Of a stretch of DNA of 64,000 bases, positions 26,401 through 37,900 are shown one piece after another. The notes beneath the pieces were generated by a model that saw only the letters and a program-made list of their open reading frames with translations, did not search any database and was not told the origin of the DNA. The position numbers and the translations under genes were made by a program. The stretch covers positions 84,669 to 148,668 of the forward strand of contig JACTNC010000058.1 in assembly GCA_014584295.1 (NCBI GenBank). The letters run 5' to 3'. Origin of the DNA: Verrucomicrobiota bacterium (GTDB lineage: Bacteria > Verrucomicrobiota > Verrucomicrobiia > Opitutales > Opitutaceae). Position 1 is the first letter of the stretch; the number at the start of each line of letters is the position of its first letter.

Positions 26401-27435
26401 ATGAAAGCAACCCTCATGTATCGCGCCGGGTACGTGCGCGTGAACGACGTCCCGGATGCCAAGATCATCGAACCCACCGACGCGCTGGTGCGCGTCACGC
26501 GCGCCTGCATCTGCGGCAGCGACCTGTGGCCTTACCGGGATATGGAGCCGGGGGAAAGCGGTCGCCCGATGGGGCACGAGGCCATCGGCGTCGTCGAAGC
26601 CATCGGCAAGGACGTGCGCAAAATCAAGCGGGGCGATTTCGTCGTGATGCCGTTCGCCTATTCCGACGGCAGTTGCGAGTTTTGCCATGAGGGCCTGCAC
26701 ACTGCCTGCGTGCACGGCGGCTTTTTCGGCAATGCCGAAGTCGGCGGCGCGCAGGCCGAGGCGCAGCGGGTGCCGCTGGCCGACGGTACTTTGTATCCAC
26801 TTCCGATTGGCGCGGATGAAGCCTTGATGCCGTCACTGCTGACCTTGTCGGACGTGATGGGCACGGGTCACCATGCCGCCGTGGTCGCGCGCGTGCGCAA
26901 AGGCGGGAAGGTGGCGGTGATCGGCGATGGGGCGGTGGGCCTGTGCGCGGTGATTGCCGCCAAACGACTCGGCGCCGAGCAGATAATCCTGCTCGGGCGG
27001 CATCCTGACCGGATTGCGCTCGCGAAGGAATTTGGCGCAACGGACATTGTGAGCGGGCGCGGCGAGGAAGCCGTGGCGCGCGTGCGCGAACTGACCGGCG
27101 GCTTCGGTGTGCATTCGGTGCTGGAATGCGTCGGTACCGATCAGGCCATGGCCACATCCATGGGCATCGCGCGAGCAGGCGGCGCGATCGGCCGGGTCGG
27201 CGTGCCGCATTATGAGTCCATTCCCCAGGCGCAACCGATGTTTTACGACAACATCACGGTTGGCGGCGGTCCCGCTCCGGTACGCGCCTACATCGCGGAA
27301 TTGCTGCCAGACGTGCTCGAAGGCCGCATCCAGCCCGGCCGCGTTTTCGATCGCATTGTCGGACTCAACGGAGTGCCGGATGGCTATCGGGCGATGGACC
27401 GACGCGAAGCCATCAAGGTCATGGTGAAGCCCTGA
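26401..27435 (+). CDS. Zinc-dependent alcohol dehydrogenase (threonine-dehydrogenase-like MDR)
   Basis: The 344-residue enzyme is a medium-chain dehydrogenase. Catalytic zinc ligands lie in RACICGSDLWPYR (Cys) and MGHEAIGVVE (His-Glu). The structural zinc lobe is reduced, with cysteines in GSCEFCHEGLHTACVHGG. The Rossmann loop is VIGDGAVGLCAV. It would oxidise an alcohol or reduce an aldehyde with NAD(P). It starts 20 bases after a truncated AKR, and a possible ribosome site (GAAGGAG) precedes ATG 26401. Confidence 0.85.
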   Translation: MKATLMYRAGYVRVNDVPDAKIIEPTDALVRVTRACICGSDLWPYRDMEPGESGRPMGHEAIGVVEAIGKDVRKIKRGDFVVMPFAYSDGSCEFCHEGLHTACVHGGFFGNAEVGGAQAEAQRVPLADGTLYPLPIGADEALMPSLLTLSDVMGTGHHAAVVARVRKGGKVAVIGDGAVGLCAVIAAKRLGAEQIILLGRHPDRIALAKEFGATDIVSGRGEEAVARVRELTGGFGVHSVLECVGTDQAMATSMGIARAGGAIGRVGVPHYESIPQAQPMFYDNITVGGGPAPVRAYIAELLPDVLEGRIQPGRVFDRIVGLNGVPDGYRAMDRREAIKVMVKP

Positions 27436-27555
27436 CATGCCATTCTATACCCGGGCAAGTAAGCATCGAACGTGATACCCGGTAGCCGTATCTGTGCTTC
27501 AACAACTGAATCCGCCTGGATTCCAGTGGCACCTTCAGCCTTTGGGTCTCAATTT

Positions 27556-28008
27556 TCAAGTGAAGGACTGGGTCACAATCTTGCCATTTCGCACCACGAA
27601 CGTGTCTGTACCCAACTCGCAAATGTTGTCGGCGGTTTCCGCAGTCCAGAAAATGTAAGCATGTTCCCCTTCGCCAAGCTGCTGCTTCAGGTGGAACGTT
27701 GCGCCCGGTTTGCTGAACTCTGCAATCATCGCCTGGAACACTGGCCGCAATGCCGTCACTCCTTTGAGTGGTCCAAGGGCGGAGAACATCACCGCTCCTG
27801 GCAACTAGTCCGAAAGAACGCCTTCCAGATGGCCGTCACCAAAAGACTTCAGGTGATGCTCAACAACCTCTTTCGTCGAAACCAATCTCCCGTTTTCCCC
27901 AGATGAATTTGGTCGTCCACCGATGGCAGCGTTACTCGTTGGGTTGAATCTTCCATGGCCAGACTTCCCAGCCCGACCTGTCAACATTTCATTTGTGTTG
28001 GTTTTCAA
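27556..28008 (-). pseudogene. NTF2/SnoaL-like protein interrupted by an in-frame stop
   Basis: The frame reads STKEVVEHHLKSFGDGHLEG VLSD, then TAG, then LPGAVMFSALGPLKGVTALR and on to VVRNGKIVTQSFT. Together this is one SnoaL/NTF2-like domain. The TAG at 27805-27807 sits where relatives have an aromatic residue, usually tyrosine, so a single base change explains it. No frame change is needed. Function is probably lost unless the stop is suppressed. The first 40 codons of the open frame look non-native; the real start may be within STKEVV. Confidence 0.65.
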
Positions 28009-28059
28009 TTCGTCGCATTGTTTCCTTCTTACGGTTGAAGGTTTGTTTCCGGGAGGCTG

Positions 28060-28980
28060 TCACTCGCTGCGCCGCGCAACCACTCTTAGATATTCTGCTC
28101 GCGCCTCAGTCGTGTCCGGTGTTCCCGAGGAATTATGCGCCGTCTGCAATTCCACGAGCGCCCGATACAACGCCGCTTGGCGCTCCGGGGTAAGCGCGTC
28201 AAACGCCCGGCCTGTCGGACCGTAGTAGCGACGGAAGAAGTCCACCACTTCGGCAGGCGGAAACGGAAAACGCATCAGGGCAATGCGCCGGTCAGTCTTC
28301 AATTCGGCAAACACTTGCAAGCGTTCACGCACGGTCGGCTCGTAGCCCCACAGCATCGCCGAAGGCACGCCCGGTGGCGGCGGGGGCAGATGGGCTTTGA
28401 ACACCTCGAACATCTTCCCGATGAAACCATCCGGCGTCCAGTTGGCCATCGCCACGAACCCACCCGGCTTGGTCACGCGATGAAACTCCGCCGCCACCCG
28501 GTCCGGGCGCGGGGTGAACATCGCTCCGAACATGCTGATCACGGCGTCAAATTTCGCGTCAGAATACGGCAACGCCTCGGCATCGCCTTCCACGAAGTCG
28601 ATGTCGAGTCCCTCCGTCGCCGCGCGTTCGCGAGCTTGAACGAGCAGGTTAGTCGCGAAGTCCACGCCGCTGGTCACGCAGCCGATTCGCGCGGCAATGA
28701 TCGCAAGGTTACCGCTGCCGCAGGCGACATCCAGCACTCGCATGCCTGGCTTCAACGGCAACCGCGCAATGAATTCCTCGGCGCACGGTACGATGCTGCG
28801 GGCAACCTGTCCGTAATCGCCGGATTCCCACATGGCCTTTTGACGGGCCTTGAGGGTTTGTACTTCAACCGGGCTAATCGAACGGGAGGCGGACGGGACG
28901 ACGGTTGCATTTGAGGGTTCAGGGATGCGCGGTAGGGTTGCGTTCCTACGGAGGTCTTGAGTATTTCCTATTGTTGTCAT
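28060..28980 (-). CDS. Class I SAM-dependent methyltransferase
   Basis: The 306-residue protein has SAM motif I VLDVACGSGNLAI, motif II acidic end in SGVDFA, and motif III/IV in FVEGDAEALPYSDAKFDAV. This is the Methyltransf_11/UbiE-like group. An unknown small molecule is the likely substrate. The ATG at 28980 is preferred over one 39 bases upstream. It is divergent from the AraC-type regulator at 29109, with 128 bases between the starts, so the regulator may control it. Confidence 0.85.
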   Translation of the reverse strand: MTTIGNTQDLRRNATLPRIPEPSNATVVPSASRSISPVEVQTLKARQKAMWESGDYGQVARSIVPCAEEFIARLPLKPGMRVLDVACGSGNLAIIAARIGCVTSGVDFATNLLVQARERAATEGLDIDFVEGDAEALPYSDAKFDAVISMFGAMFTPRPDRVAAEFHRVTKPGGFVAMANWTPDGFIGKMFEVFKAHLPPPPPGVPSAMLWGYEPTVRERLQVFAELKTDRRIALMRFPFPPAEVVDFFRRYYGPTGRAFDALTPERQAALYRALVELQTAHNSSGTPDTTEARAEYLRVVARRSE

Positions 28981-29108
28981 GATCAGTCTATTTGTTGGTG
29001 GACGGTTCATACGCCACACGAGAAACTCTGCACCAAATGCAGTCGGAACAGAATGGCCGGAACGCCGGATGTCTTGGCCGAAACGCCGACGCCACGGATT
29101 ATCCCATC

Positions 29109-30068
29109 ATGGACGCGCTCTCTGATCTACTGCGCGTGGTGCGCTTTTCGGGAGGAATCTTTCTGGATGCGAAATTCCGCGGACCGTGGTGTGTACGCTC
29201 ACAGATAGCACCGGCGCATTGCGGGCCAGGCGTCAATTCAGAGGACAGCCTAGTGGCCTTCCACTACGTCCTGCATGGACGTTTGCAGTTGCGCGTGGGA
29301 AAGGAACGGCCACGCACCGCCGGGCCAGGCGAGATCATTGTGATGGCCCACAACGATCCTCTGCTGATGGGCAGCGACGTCACGTTGCCCGCAATCGAAG
29401 CCGCGCCCCTCGTTAGCAAGGCGGAGGAACACGAACTCGCGTGCATTGACTTCGGTAAAGACCAGCAGCTCAAACACCACTTCGTCTGCGGCTTTCTGGC
29501 GACGACCGTGCGCGACCATCCGCTCCTGTCCGCACTGCCGCCAATGCTGGTAGCCAATTTGCGAGGCAGATCTTGCGCGGATTGGGCGGAGAGTTCCTTT
29601 CGATACGCCGCTCGGGAACACGCCGCGCGCAAACCAGGTTCCCGGGAAATCCTTGCCCGGCTTTCAGAGCTCCTGTTTGTCGAGGCAGTGCGCGAGCACA
29701 TCGAACAACTCTCGGGCGACGCGATCGGCTGGTTGGCAGCGTTGCGCGACCCGTCGCTGGCACGGGCGCTGTCGGTAATGCACGCCCGGCCCGCGCAGCC
29801 TTGGACCACGGAGACACTGGCGAAAGAAGCGTGCCTTTCGCGCTCAGCATTTGCCGAGCGATTCAACGCCACCGTTGGTCTGCCTCCCATGAGCTACCTT
29901 ACGCAATGGCGCATGCTCCTGGCCGGCCAACGACTGCGCGAATCATCTGACACCATTGCCCAGATCGCCGCGATCGTTGGTTACGAATCCGAATTCACGT
30001 TCTCACGCGCGTTCCGCCGTGAGATGGGCGTCGCTCCGGGAGCCTGGCGTAAGAACGTCACCCTTTGA
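29109..30068 (+). CDS. AraC-family regulator with N-terminal cupin_6 domain
   Basis: The 319-residue protein has the cupin_6-type N-terminal domain of AraC regulators, with DALSDLLRVVRFSGGIFLDA at the start. The C-terminus is a double helix-turn-helix: WTTETLAKEACLSRSAFAER and IAAIVGYESEFTFSRAFRRE. ATG 29109 matches the family start; the frame runs on upstream without similarity. It is divergent from the methyltransferase gene, an arrangement common for AraC regulators and their targets. Confidence 0.85.
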   Translation: MDALSDLLRVVRFSGGIFLDAKFRGPWCVRSQIAPAHCGPGVNSEDSLVAFHYVLHGRLQLRVGKERPRTAGPGEIIVMAHNDPLLMGSDVTLPAIEAAPLVSKAEEHELACIDFGKDQQLKHHFVCGFLATTVRDHPLLSALPPMLVANLRGRSCADWAESSFRYAAREHAARKPGSREILARLSELLFVEAVREHIEQLSGDAIGWLAALRDPSLARALSVMHARPAQPWTTETLAKEACLSRSAFAERFNATVGLPPMSYLTQWRMLLAGQRLRESSDTIAQIAAIVGYESEFTFSRAFRREMGVAPGAWRKNVTL

Positions 30069-30201
30069 AAGGGCAACTAGGACGTTGGTACCTCACGCCG
30101 TCTGCCCTCTGATGTTCGCCAGAACGTCGGCAATGACATCCGCTCCCATCCATTGCTCGATTGTGTGCCTCAGGGCCAATGCGCGGAAACCCAGGATCGC
30201 G

Positions 30202-30753
30202 CTACTTTGGCAGGACCAATTCGACTTCCATGTGGCAGAGTCGTTGAAATATCCGCCATTCGGCCCGCAGCGGCCACCAGTCGTAAAGGTAGATCTCCAG
30301 CGGCCGCCACATTGCGACCCATCCACAGATGAGAAAGCCTTCTTTCAGAACTTCCCAGAACGTGGATCCTCCAAGTCTTTCCAGAATGTTTCCGCCAGCA
30401 AGGCAGACGCCGAGAAACAGCAGGCCGATCACCAGGCTGATTCGACCACGCCGCATGAGTTGGTGAAACTCCCGGAGCTTGCTATTCGCGAGTTCTTCAA
30501 AGTGGTGCCGCACTGCATCCGGCGCCTCCGCAGCGCGACCGCTCGGCGGATCCTCGGCCAGGTTGATCACGAGTTTGAGACCGCGATATGGCGAAAGCTC
30601 CCTCGCCCACCTCACGATGAAATCCTCCGCATCGGGGTCGAGGTCTCGTGCAATGAAGGGCGACGGATCGAGCGAGTTGAAGAGCTGCGAGATCTCACTC
30701 AGTCGAAGACTGATGACGTCTGGTCCGGCGCGTGGAGATTTGTAAACGGACAT
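30202..30753 (-). CDS. Conserved hypothetical membrane protein
   Basis: The 183-residue protein has a soluble N-terminal half with a possible nucleotide- or ligand-binding alpha/beta fold and two hydrophobic segments (ISLVIGLLFLGVCLAGG and EVLKEGFLICGWVAMW, about 105-145). A short charged tail rich in W and R follows. No known domain is recognised. It stands alone on the minus strand between the AraC gene and the Tat-ADH gene, with no visible partner. Confidence 0.6.
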   Translation of the reverse strand: MSVYKSPRAGPDVISLRLSEISQLFNSLDPSPFIARDLDPDAEDFIVRWARELSPYRGLKLVINLAEDPPSGRAAEAPDAVRHHFEELANSKLREFHQLMRRGRISLVIGLLFLGVCLAGGNILERLGGSTFWEVLKEGFLICGWVAMWRPLEIYLYDWWPLRAEWRIFQRLCHMEVELVLPK

Positions 30754-31143
30754 GGCTCACCTCTGTCGACCCAATGTACAGACGTCAACGCCCCCGGGGG
30801 CGCCTCAACGAGACCCTGATCAAGCCACGGCGGGCGTAGCCTGATCCAGGCGATCGGTGCGGGACACCGAGTCTTAAGGGCACCAAATCCCTGACCTCAG
30901 TCGCCGGCGCTCGATTGTGACACGCATCGCGATGCTTTTGAGCAAGATCATGACATGTCCCGCAACAGCCTGTTAGACCGCGATGCCGGGCGGTGATAAA
31001 CTCCCAGTACGTCATGGATATGAGTATCACACATCAAGCGGGCATCACTCACCTTTGCCATCCATGGCACGAGTCTGACGCACGCTTTCGCAGGGTCGGA
31101 AATTTCGTTGAGAAGAGCTATCAAGAATCAAACGAGGAACTAT
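30754..31143. other. 390-base gap without a recognised gene
   Basis: I see no convincing coding frame, RNA gene or strong hairpin here. It must contain the promoter for the Tat-ADH gene at 31144; a ribosome site (GAGGAAC) lies just before that start. Confidence 0.5.
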
Positions 31144-32358
31144 ATGTGCAATCTGTGCAATGATCCTACCCACCAGCAAGGCCTCCTTGCCATGGGTCGT
31201 CGCAATTTCATCACCGCGGGTCTGGGCCTGGCGGCCACCTCCGTGCTGCCTGGCATCGCCGACGCGGCACCCGCTGAACAGACGCCAGCGCCGAGAGCCA
31301 ACAAACCAGTCGCGGTCCGCGCCTGGGGAACCAACCGCGTGGCTGGACCCTTGCAGGAGATCCAGATCGAACGCCGAGCGCTCGGCCCAAACGATGTGTT
31401 GATCGATGTGCTTTACGCAGGAATCTGTCATTCCGACATTCACAAGGTCCGAGGCGACTGGGGCGAACCATCCTTTCCCTGTGTTCCCGGCCACGAGATC
31501 GTTGGTCGTGTCCAGGCGATCGGCTCCAAGGTCACAAAATTCAAGGTCGGTGAAATCGCCGGTGTCGGCTGCATGGTCGACTCCTGTGGCACTTGCGAAA
31601 ACTGCCTGGCGGATCGCGAACAGGTTTGCCTGAAGCGCACAACCTTCACCTACGACTCACGGGACGACGTTTCCGGGGGGCATACCTACGGTGGATATTC
31701 GGACAAGATTGTCGTCACCGAGCGCTTCGCGATCCGCATACCTCCTGGCATGGATCTGGTTTCCGCCCCGCCCATCCTCTGCGCCGGGGTCACCACCTTT
31801 TCCCCCATCCGCCACTGGCAGGTTAGTCCAGGCCAGCGCGTTGGTGTGGTTGGCCTGGGGGGCCTCGGTCACATGGCGGTGAAGCTGGCAGTGGCGCATC
31901 GTGCAAACGTTACGGTCTTCACGACCTCACCGGGCAAGGTCGCGGACGCCCAGCGACTGGGTGCGCGCGAGGCGGTCCTCTGGAGTGACACGGCCGCGTT
32001 CAAGCGGCTCGCCAATTCGTTCGATTGGTTGATCTCGACCGTGCCCTATCCCTTCGAGGTTCAACCTTTCATGGACCTGCTGAAACTCGACTCAACCTTC
32101 GTCAACGTGGGCCTGGGTGAGGCCAGAGGATTGAGCTCCTTCGCGATGGCATTCGGTCGCAAGAACCTTTCGGGCTCGATGATAGGCGGTATCGCGGAGA
32201 CCCAGGAAATCGTCGACTACTGCTTCGCGCGAAACATCAGGCCCGAGATCGAACTGATCCGCCCTGATCAGATCAACGCCGCTTACGAACGCGTCGTGAA
32301 CAAGGACATCCGCTACCGCTTCGTCATCGATTTCGCCTCAACGAAGCCGAGAGTGTGA
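31144..32358 (+). CDS. Tat-exported zinc alcohol dehydrogenase (YahK/CAD-like)
   Basis: The 404-residue protein carries a twin-arginine signal (GRRNFITAGLGLAATSVLPG) and then a complete cinnamyl-alcohol-type MDR. Catalytic zinc ligands are Cys in GICHSDIH and His in PGHEIVG. The structural zinc cysteines are in SCGTCENCLADREQVC. VVGLGGLGHMAV is the NADP loop. It would reduce aldehydes, but a folded cofactor-loaded enzyme exported by Tat is unexpected. ATG 31144 follows a good ribosome site; an extra 12 codons upstream are open. The next gene is a Tat-tagged AKR. Confidence 0.85.
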   Translation: MCNLCNDPTHQQGLLAMGRRNFITAGLGLAATSVLPGIADAAPAEQTPAPRANKPVAVRAWGTNRVAGPLQEIQIERRALGPNDVLIDVLYAGICHSDIHKVRGDWGEPSFPCVPGHEIVGRVQAIGSKVTKFKVGEIAGVGCMVDSCGTCENCLADREQVCLKRTTFTYDSRDDVSGGHTYGGYSDKIVVTERFAIRIPPGMDLVSAPPILCAGVTTFSPIRHWQVSPGQRVGVVGLGGLGHMAVKLAVAHRANVTVFTTSPGKVADAQRLGAREAVLWSDTAAFKRLANSFDWLISTVPYPFEVQPFMDLLKLDSTFVNVGLGEARGLSSFAMAFGRKNLSGSMIGGIAETQEIVDYCFARNIRPEIELIRPDQINAAYERVVNKDIRYRFVIDFASTKPRV

Positions 32359-33561
<1,203 letters not shown>

Positions 33562-33728
33562 TCACGATGCTGGAAGGCCTGCCGCCGCGTACCTGAATGC
33601 TTCAATCCAATGCGCGACCCTAAAGACAACTCCCAAAGCCCGGAGATCTACACGACTTCGGCAACGAAACGCGGCTGCCACATGGTCAGCGCCATCCTTG
33701 ATACTTTGAATCCCTGAAAAGTTCCAAC

Positions 33729-34892
33729 ATGTCTCGATACTCGATAACATTCCCACAAACAATCCTGCTGATCGCATTGTCCGGGCTCGCATCGGCTGGC
33801 TGCGGGAGAAAGGTCCAGGTCCCCGCTCCATTACCGGAAGTGCTTGTCATTGAAATGAGGCCCGAGGACGTGGCGATCTACGACGACTTTGTCGGCACGC
33901 TCGAACCTTCGGTCAATGCGAGCATCCAGGCGCGTGTGCAGGGCTACCTTGTCGCACAGAACTACCAGGAAGGACACGTGGTAAGGAAGGGGGACCTCCT
34001 CTTCCAAATCAACCCGGTGCCGTTTGAGGTGGCGCTGGCTCAGGCGAAGGCCGACCTGGCTCAGGCGGAGGCAGCCGCAAAGCAGGCGGAAATCGTGTCA
34101 AAGCGGACCGCGGATCTCTTCGTGCGGAATGCGACGAGCGAGCAGGAACGCGACAACGCATCCCTCCAGTTCGCGGCGGCGACGGCCAATGTGGAGGGAC
34201 ATCGAGCCGCGGTACGGCAGGCACAACTCAATCTGGACTACGCCTCCGTCACGTCACCGATCGACGGCATCGCCGGTTTTGCCCACGCTCAAGTCGGCGA
34301 TCTCGTGGGTCCCTCCACGGGGGTACTCACTACCGTCTCGTCGGTCGATCCGATCAAGGCGTACTTCACCGTGCCGGATCAACGCTACGTTGCGTACACC
34401 CAGCGATGGGCCGGAAATCCGGAAGGGCGCCTGGAACATGAACGGAATCTTGAATTTGAACTCATCCTGGCGGACGGCTCGACCTATTCACACAAGGGTA
34501 AGCTCTTTGCTGTCGCCAACGACGTCGATGTGCGCACCGGCGCACAGCGCATCGCAACCGTGTTCCCAAATCCGGACAACAGCCTCCGCGGCGGCCAGTT
34601 CGCACGCGTCAGGATGCGCGCAGAAATCCGCCACGACGCGCTGCTCGTCCCACAACGCGCAGTCACCGACCTTCAAGGCAATTTTCAGGTGATCGTCGTG
34701 GGCCCGGGTGAAAAGGCTGAGATTCGTCCGGTCAAGATGGGCCGTCGCATCGGACAAAGGTGGATTGTCGAGAATGGACTCATGCCGGGAGAGCGCGTGG
34801 TCGTCGAAGGTCTGACGAAAGTCCGCGCCGGGATGACGTTGAAACCTGCTCCATGGACCCCGCCAGCGGCTGTCCCAGGAGCCGAAAAATAG
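33729..34892 (+). CDS. RND efflux periplasmic adaptor (AcrA/MexA family)
   Basis: The 387-residue protein has a lipoprotein signal (ALSGLASAGC), anchoring it to the membrane. The body shows the membrane-fusion-protein layout: lipoyl half-motifs (ASIQARVQGYLVAQNYQEGH and YASVTSPIDGIAG) on either side of a coiled coil rich in Ala, Glu and Gln (about 95-165), then beta-barrel and membrane-proximal domains. It bridges the inner-membrane pump at 34903 to an outer-membrane channel. No TolC-like gene is nearby, so a channel encoded elsewhere is needed. Confidence 0.9.
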   Translation: MSRYSITFPQTILLIALSGLASAGCGRKVQVPAPLPEVLVIEMRPEDVAIYDDFVGTLEPSVNASIQARVQGYLVAQNYQEGHVVRKGDLLFQINPVPFEVALAQAKADLAQAEAAAKQAEIVSKRTADLFVRNATSEQERDNASLQFAAATANVEGHRAAVRQAQLNLDYASVTSPIDGIAGFAHAQVGDLVGPSTGVLTTVSSVDPIKAYFTVPDQRYVAYTQRWAGNPEGRLEHERNLEFELILADGSTYSHKGKLFAVANDVDVRTGAQRIATVFPNPDNSLRGGQFARVRMRAEIRHDALLVPQRAVTDLQGNFQVIVVGPGEKAEIRPVKMGRRIGQRWIVENGLMPGERVVVEGLTKVRAGMTLKPAPWTPPAAVPGAEK

Positions 34893-34902
34893 GCCGCACG
34901 CC

Positions 34903-37900
34903 ATGTCCCGCTTCTTCATCAACCGTCCGATCGTCGCGATTGTGATCGCGATCAGCATGACCATTGCCGGAGCAGTTGTCCTGCTCCAGCTGCCGGTATC
35001 CCAGTATCCGAACATCGTCCCGCCGGAAATCCAGGTCCGCGCAAACTACACTGGTGCTGACGCACAGACCATCGAGCAATCTGTGGCCACACCGATCGAA
35101 CAGCAGATGAGCGGAGTCGATCGGAGCAATTTCATCCAATCGGTGAATGCCAACGGCTCAATCCGCATGACCGTGAACTTCGAGGTCGGCACCGATCCGA
35201 ACGTCGATCACATCCTCACCCAGATGCGGACCAATCAAGCCGCTTCGCAGCTCCCGAGCGACGTGGTGAATGCGGGCGTGTCAGTGATCAAATCGACCAC
35301 CGCACCCCTGCTCCTCATCGGACTGCAGTCACCCAACGGCACGTACGACAACGTCTTTCTCGCCAACTACGCGAACATCAACCTGGTGGACCAGCTCACA
35401 CGCGTGCGGGGCATCTCGAACGTGAATGTCTTCGGCGCGGGACAATACGCGATGCGCCTTTGGGTCAAGCCAGACCAACTCGCCAAGCTGGGCGTCACCG
35501 TGAGCGATATCATAGCCGCAATGCGGGCCCAGAATACGGTGAATCCCGCGGGACAGATCGGCGGCGAGCCGGCGCCCCCGGGGCAGGAATTCACCTACAC
35601 GGTACGCGCACGGGGTCGCCTGACAAGCGTTGAGGAGTTCGAGCAGATCGTCGTCCGCGCGAACCCCGATGGCACACTTCTGCGGGTGAAGGACGTCGCC
35701 CGCATCGAACTCGGCGCCCAGATCTACAACGTCCAGGGGCGGCTCGACGGCAAATCCGCTGCAAACCTGGCGCTCTATCAGCTCCCGGGGACGAATGCGT
35801 TAGAAGCCGCTCAGGGTGTGAGAGCGCTGATGGAGCGAGTCTCGAAGCAGTTCCCCGCCGACATGACCTACACGATCGCGCTCGACACCACCCAGGCGGT
35901 GAGCGCCGGAATCGAGTCCATCATGCACACGCTGTTCGAGGCGATCGTGCTCGTGCTCATCGTGGTCTTCCTCTTTCTGCAGGGTTGGCGCGCGACACTC
36001 ATCCCGCTCTGCGCGGTGCCGGTCTCGCTCGTGGGCACGTTTCTGCTCTTTCCGCTGTTCGGCTTCGGGATCAACACGCTCGCGCTCTTCGGCCTGGTGT
36101 TGGCGATCGGCCTCGTCGTCGATGACGCGATCGTCGTCGTCGAGGCGGTCGAGCACCATATCGAACATGGGCTGTCGCCGCGGGAGGCGACGCTGAAGGC
36201 GATGCAGGAGGTTTCCGGACCGGTCATCGGCATCGCCCTGGTGCTCACGGCAGTCTTCGTGCCGACCGCGTTCATACCGGGAATAACCGGCAGCATGTAT
36301 CAGCAGTTTGCGCTCACCGTATCCGTCTCGGTCATCCTTTCCGCCTTCAATGCGCTGACCCTCAGCCCGGCGCTCTGCGCGATGCTTCTAAAACCGAGAA
36401 AGGCGGCACGTGGTCCGCTCGGACGATTCTTCGCGTGGTTCAATCGGGTGTTCGGCCGGATGACGAACGGCTACGTGAGTGTGTCGCGCCTCGCGATTCG
36501 CAAGGGTGCCATCAGCATGATCCTGCTGGTGGGCTTTGCGGCGCTCGCAGGTTTAACCGGCTCCCGCCTGTCGCCCGGATTCCTGCCTGAGGAGGACCAG
36601 GGCTATTTGTACGGTTCGCTGCAACTCCCGTATGCCGCGTCGATGGAGCGCACCAGCGAGGCGGCCCGCAAGGTCGAGCAGGCGTTGCTGTCCACACCCG
36701 GCGTCGCCCATGTCACGACCGTCGTTGGTTTCAATCTCCTGAGCACCGTCAACACGACCTTCAATGCGTTCTTCTTCATCACGCTCAAACCGTGGGAGGA
36801 ACGCAGCTCGCCAGAGGAGCAATACGCCGCAATCAAGAGAACCATCAACGGGAAGCTGGCGGCCATCCCTGAAGGCACAGCCTTTTCCTTCCCGCCCCCG
36901 GCGATTCCAGGCATCGGCACCTCTGGCGGTGTCACATTCATGCTGGAGGATCGCGCGGGTCGCGACGTGGCGTACCTCGGAGAGAATCTCGAGCGCTTTC
37001 TCGAGGCCGTGCGCAAACGTCCCGAGATCGCCACGGCAACGAGCACCTTCCTGCCTTCCGTGCCGCAGGTACTTATCGACGTCGACCGCGACAAGGTGCT
37101 CGCCCAGGGGGCGGATCTCACGCAGGTCAGCCAGACGCTGCAGACCTTCATGGGTGGCTATTTCGTGAACTACTTCAATCGCTTTGGCCGCCAATGGCAG
37201 GTCTTCATCCAGGCCGAAGGCGAGTATCGCACACAGGCGGAAAACGTCGGCCTCTTCCATGTGCGCAATGCAAACAAGGAGATGGTTCCGCTCAGCACCG
37301 TCACCCGCGTGCAGCCCAGCGCAGGCCCCGAGTTCACCATGCGCTTCAACCTTTACCGCGCCGCACAAGTCAATGTGAGCGCCGCGCCGGGCTACAGCTC
37401 ACAAGACGCAATGAAGGCACTCGAAGAGACCTTCGCCGAAACCATGCCGAGCGACATGGGTTACGACTACGCGGGCATGTCGTTCCAGGAGAAGAAGGCC
37501 CAGGAGGGTGTGCCTCCCATGGTCATCTTTGGCATGTCGCTGCTCTTTGTCTTCCTCATCCTTGCCGCCCTCTATGAAAGCTGGAGCCTGCCTTTCAGCG
37601 TACTGCTCGGCACACCCATCGCGATCTTCGGAGCCTTCGCGGCCTTGTGGGCAAGAAGCATGGAGAACAACATCTATGCGCAGATCGGTCTCGTGATGCT
37701 CATCGGCATGGCGGCAAAGAACGCGATACTCATCGTCGAATTCGCCAAACTCGCCACCGAGCGCGGAACTCCGCTGCTCGAGGCTGCCCTCGAAGGCGCG
37801 CGACTCCGTCTACGTCCGATCATCATGACCTCGTTCGCCTTCATCCTGGGCTGCGTCCCGCTCTGGCGGGCGACCGGCTCTGGCGCTGTAGCACGGCAAG

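Noticed and set aside
30785..31030. Small minus-strand frame before the Tat-ADH gene
   Set aside because: No domain, no ribosome site and arginine-rich composition as in non-coding GC-rich DNA.
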